From an archaeon (lineage in GTDB: Archaea; Aenigmatarchaeota; Aenigmatarchaeia; GW2011-AR5; GCA-2688965), in the NCBI GenBank assembly GCA_002688965.1, contig NZEE01000088.1, positions 1-6,961 on the forward strand: a DNA stretch of 6,961 bases. Reading direction: 5' to 3'. Shown here one piece after another: positions 5,715-6,961 of this stretch. Under the pieces are notes generated by a model, which ran no database searches, was not told where the DNA came from, and worked only from the letters and a program-made list of their open reading frames with translations. Positions within the stretch are counted from its first letter, which is position 1. Each line of letters opens with the position of its first letter. The position numbers and the translations under genes are program-made.

Positions 5715-6961
5715 AAACAACATTTTGTGAAAATTGCCAGTCCACTGTAAAAGTGTATAGTGATTACGGTTATAATAAAAATCATTGGATATATTATTGT
5801 GTACAATGTGAAATTGAATTGAGTTATAATTTTAAGTTTTGTATATTAGCTGCAGGAAGGGGAACTAGAAATAATGATGTTGATGGATTACATAAAGCTT
5901 TACTTCCACTAGAAAATAAGCCCGTTATATCACATATCATTGATAAATTGGATAAAAAAGTTGAAGTTGTAATAGCAGTTGGTTATAGAGCAGAACAAAT
6001 AAAAACTTATTTAAATACTGTTTATGATGATAGAAAAATAACATATGTTGATATTGATAATTATGATGGGGAAGGTTCGGGTCCCGGTTATAGTTTATTG
6101 TGCTGTAAACGTGAATTACAATCACCTTTTATATTTACATCAGCAGATACTATAGTTGAGGAAGATATGGCATTTAATTATATTAGTGATAATTGGTTAG
6201 GAGTTTCTAAGGTAGAATTGGATGAATCGATGAATTATTGTTTGGTTCACGGCAGTAAATATTTAGAGGATTTGTATTATGGAACTGGCAATAGAGCTTA
6301 TGTTGGTATGGCAGGTATTCATGATTATAAAAATTATTGGAAAAGTTTGGAGAATCGAAAAATAGTAAATGATGAGTATCAAGTAATTCATGGATTTGAT
6401 GGACTTAAACATATAAGACTAATCGATTTTACTTGGTATGATACTGGAAATAATAAGTCCTACTATGAAACTAAAAAGATTTTTTGTAATGATGTGGTAG
6501 CAAATAAAAGCGATGAGGCTATTTTTATCGATAGGGGTAAGGTGATTAAATATTTTAATGATTCTGAAAAAACGAAATTAAGAGTAGAGAGAACCAAATA
6601 TTTAAATGATAGTTGCCCGCAAGTATCAGCTGTAAATGATAATATGTATACTTATGATTATGTTCAGGGAAAATTATTTTCAAACATTACTGATGAATTT
6701 TTGATGAGAAAGTTTTTAAATGAATGTAAAACAAATTTGTGGAAAGAATCTCATGTTACTGATTATTTTTTAGATGATTGTAAAGAAATGTATGAAATAA
6801 AAACGAAAGAAAGAGTAAAGTCATTAGTAGATTCAAAACTTGATAGAATATCTATTATTAATGGTGTAGAAGTAGAACCAGTTGAAATTATGTTAGATAA
6901 AATAAATTGGAAATCTTTTTATGATAAATCAATTCCATCAAACTTCCACGGTGATTTACAA
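5711..6961 (+). CDS. Zinc-ribbon / sugar nucleotidyltransferase / APH-choline-kinase-like fusion protein (3' end outside window)
   Basis: The frame stays open from ATG 5711 to the window edge, 417 codons without a stop, so the C-terminus is missing. Residues 1-37 carry two CxxC pairs (C6/C9 and C30/C33), a zinc-ribbon pattern. Residues 43-260 form a nucleotidyltransferase: ILAAGRGTR (45-53) is the nucleotide-binding loop, HKALLPLENKP (61-71) holds the conserved Lys, TSADT (143-147) the metal Asp D146, and WYDTGN (242-247) the second Asp. Such domains make NDP-sugars or CDP-choline-type products. From about residue 266 a kinase-like domain begins: IFIDRGKVIKYFND, with K280 as likely ATP Lys; YDYVQGKLF (315-323), a hinge-like strand; and NFHGDLQ (411-417), the HxD catalytic loop of the aminoglycoside phosphotransferase/choline kinase family, where the window stops. 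It would phosphorylate a small molecule and then activate it. The order is nucleotidyltransferase then kinase, as in LicC-LicA type pairs; the zinc ribbon is unusual. The small-molecule substrate is unknown. Confidence 0.83.
   Translation, partial: MKTTFCENCQSTVKVYSDYGYNKNHWIYYCVQCEIELSYNFKFCILAAGRGTRNNDVDGLHKALLPLENKPVISHIIDKLDKKVEVVIAVGYRAEQIKTYLNTVYDDRKITYVDIDNYDGEGSGPGYSLLCCKRELQSPFIFTSADTIVEEDMAFNYISDNWLGVSKVELDESMNYCLVHGSKYLEDLYYGTGNRAYVGMAGIHDYKNYWKSLENRKIVNDEYQVIHGFDGLKHIRLIDFTWYDTGNNKSYYETKKIFCNDVVANKSDEAIFIDRGKVIKYFNDSEKTKLRVERTKYLNDSCPQVSAVNDNMYTYDYVQGKLFSNITDEFLMRKFLNECKTNLWKESHVTDYFLDDCKEMYEIKTKERVKSLVDSKLDRISIINGVEVEPVEIMLDKINWKSFYDKSIPSNFHGDLQ

Noticed and set aside
5603..5806. 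Minus-strand open frame across the cupin/fusion junction
   Set aside because: It overlaps two well-supported plus-strand genes and shows no domain; an antisense shadow.
5937..6125. Minus-strand open frame of 62 codons
   Set aside because: It is contained in the nucleotidyltransferase domain of the plus-strand fusion gene, whose motifs are clear; low-complexity translation.

Overview
The window is an AT-rich stretch (about 30% G+C by eye) packed with nine consecutive plus-strand genes. It has essentially no intergenic DNA: neighbouring genes overlap by 1 to 14 bases, and the only gap is 3 bases. TAA and TGA both act as stops at gene ends, AGGAG-type ribosome binding sites precede several genes, and two genes appear to start with TTG. 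This fits a prokaryote (a low-GC bacterium, possibly an archaeon) or a large bacteriophage carrying a glycan-modification cassette. I see no phage structural, replication or ribosomal gene, so the source cannot be fixed further.

Layout: positions 2-217 hold the C-terminal end of a probable glycosyltransferase cut by the window edge. Positions 207-1223 encode a divergent GT-A-like glycosyltransferase, 1214-1882 a NodB/CE4-like polysaccharide deacetylase, 1879-2688 a DxD-type nucleotide-diphospho-sugar transferase, and 2688-3752 a GT-B-like transferase resembling CDP-glycerol glycerophosphotransferases. Positions 3749-4879 encode a mandelate racemase/muconate lactonizing enzyme-like member of the enolase superfamily. 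Positions 4883-5248 encode a small capless HAD phosphatase and 5235-5714 a phosphomannose-isomerase-type cupin. From 5711 to the window edge runs a multidomain protein: zinc ribbon, nucleotidyltransferase, then an APH/choline-kinase-like domain, cut just after its catalytic HGD motif.

The first half is therefore a transfer and trimming section (three or four glycosyltransferases plus a deacetylase). The second half looks like a precursor-making section: an enolase-superfamily sugar-acid enzyme, a phosphatase, a sugar-phosphate cupin, and a fused nucleotidyltransferase/kinase. My inference is that the operon makes, activates and attaches an unusual sugar or sugar-acid derived substituent on a surface glycan (LPS, capsule, S-layer or flagellar glycan, or a phage-encoded equivalent). 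The most distinctive points are the three-domain fusion at the 3' end, and the enolase-superfamily enzyme that keeps every metal ligand and the His-Asp dyad but has Arg in place of the second Lys of the KxK motif. No RNA gene, CRISPR array, mobile element, promoter or terminator could be supported.
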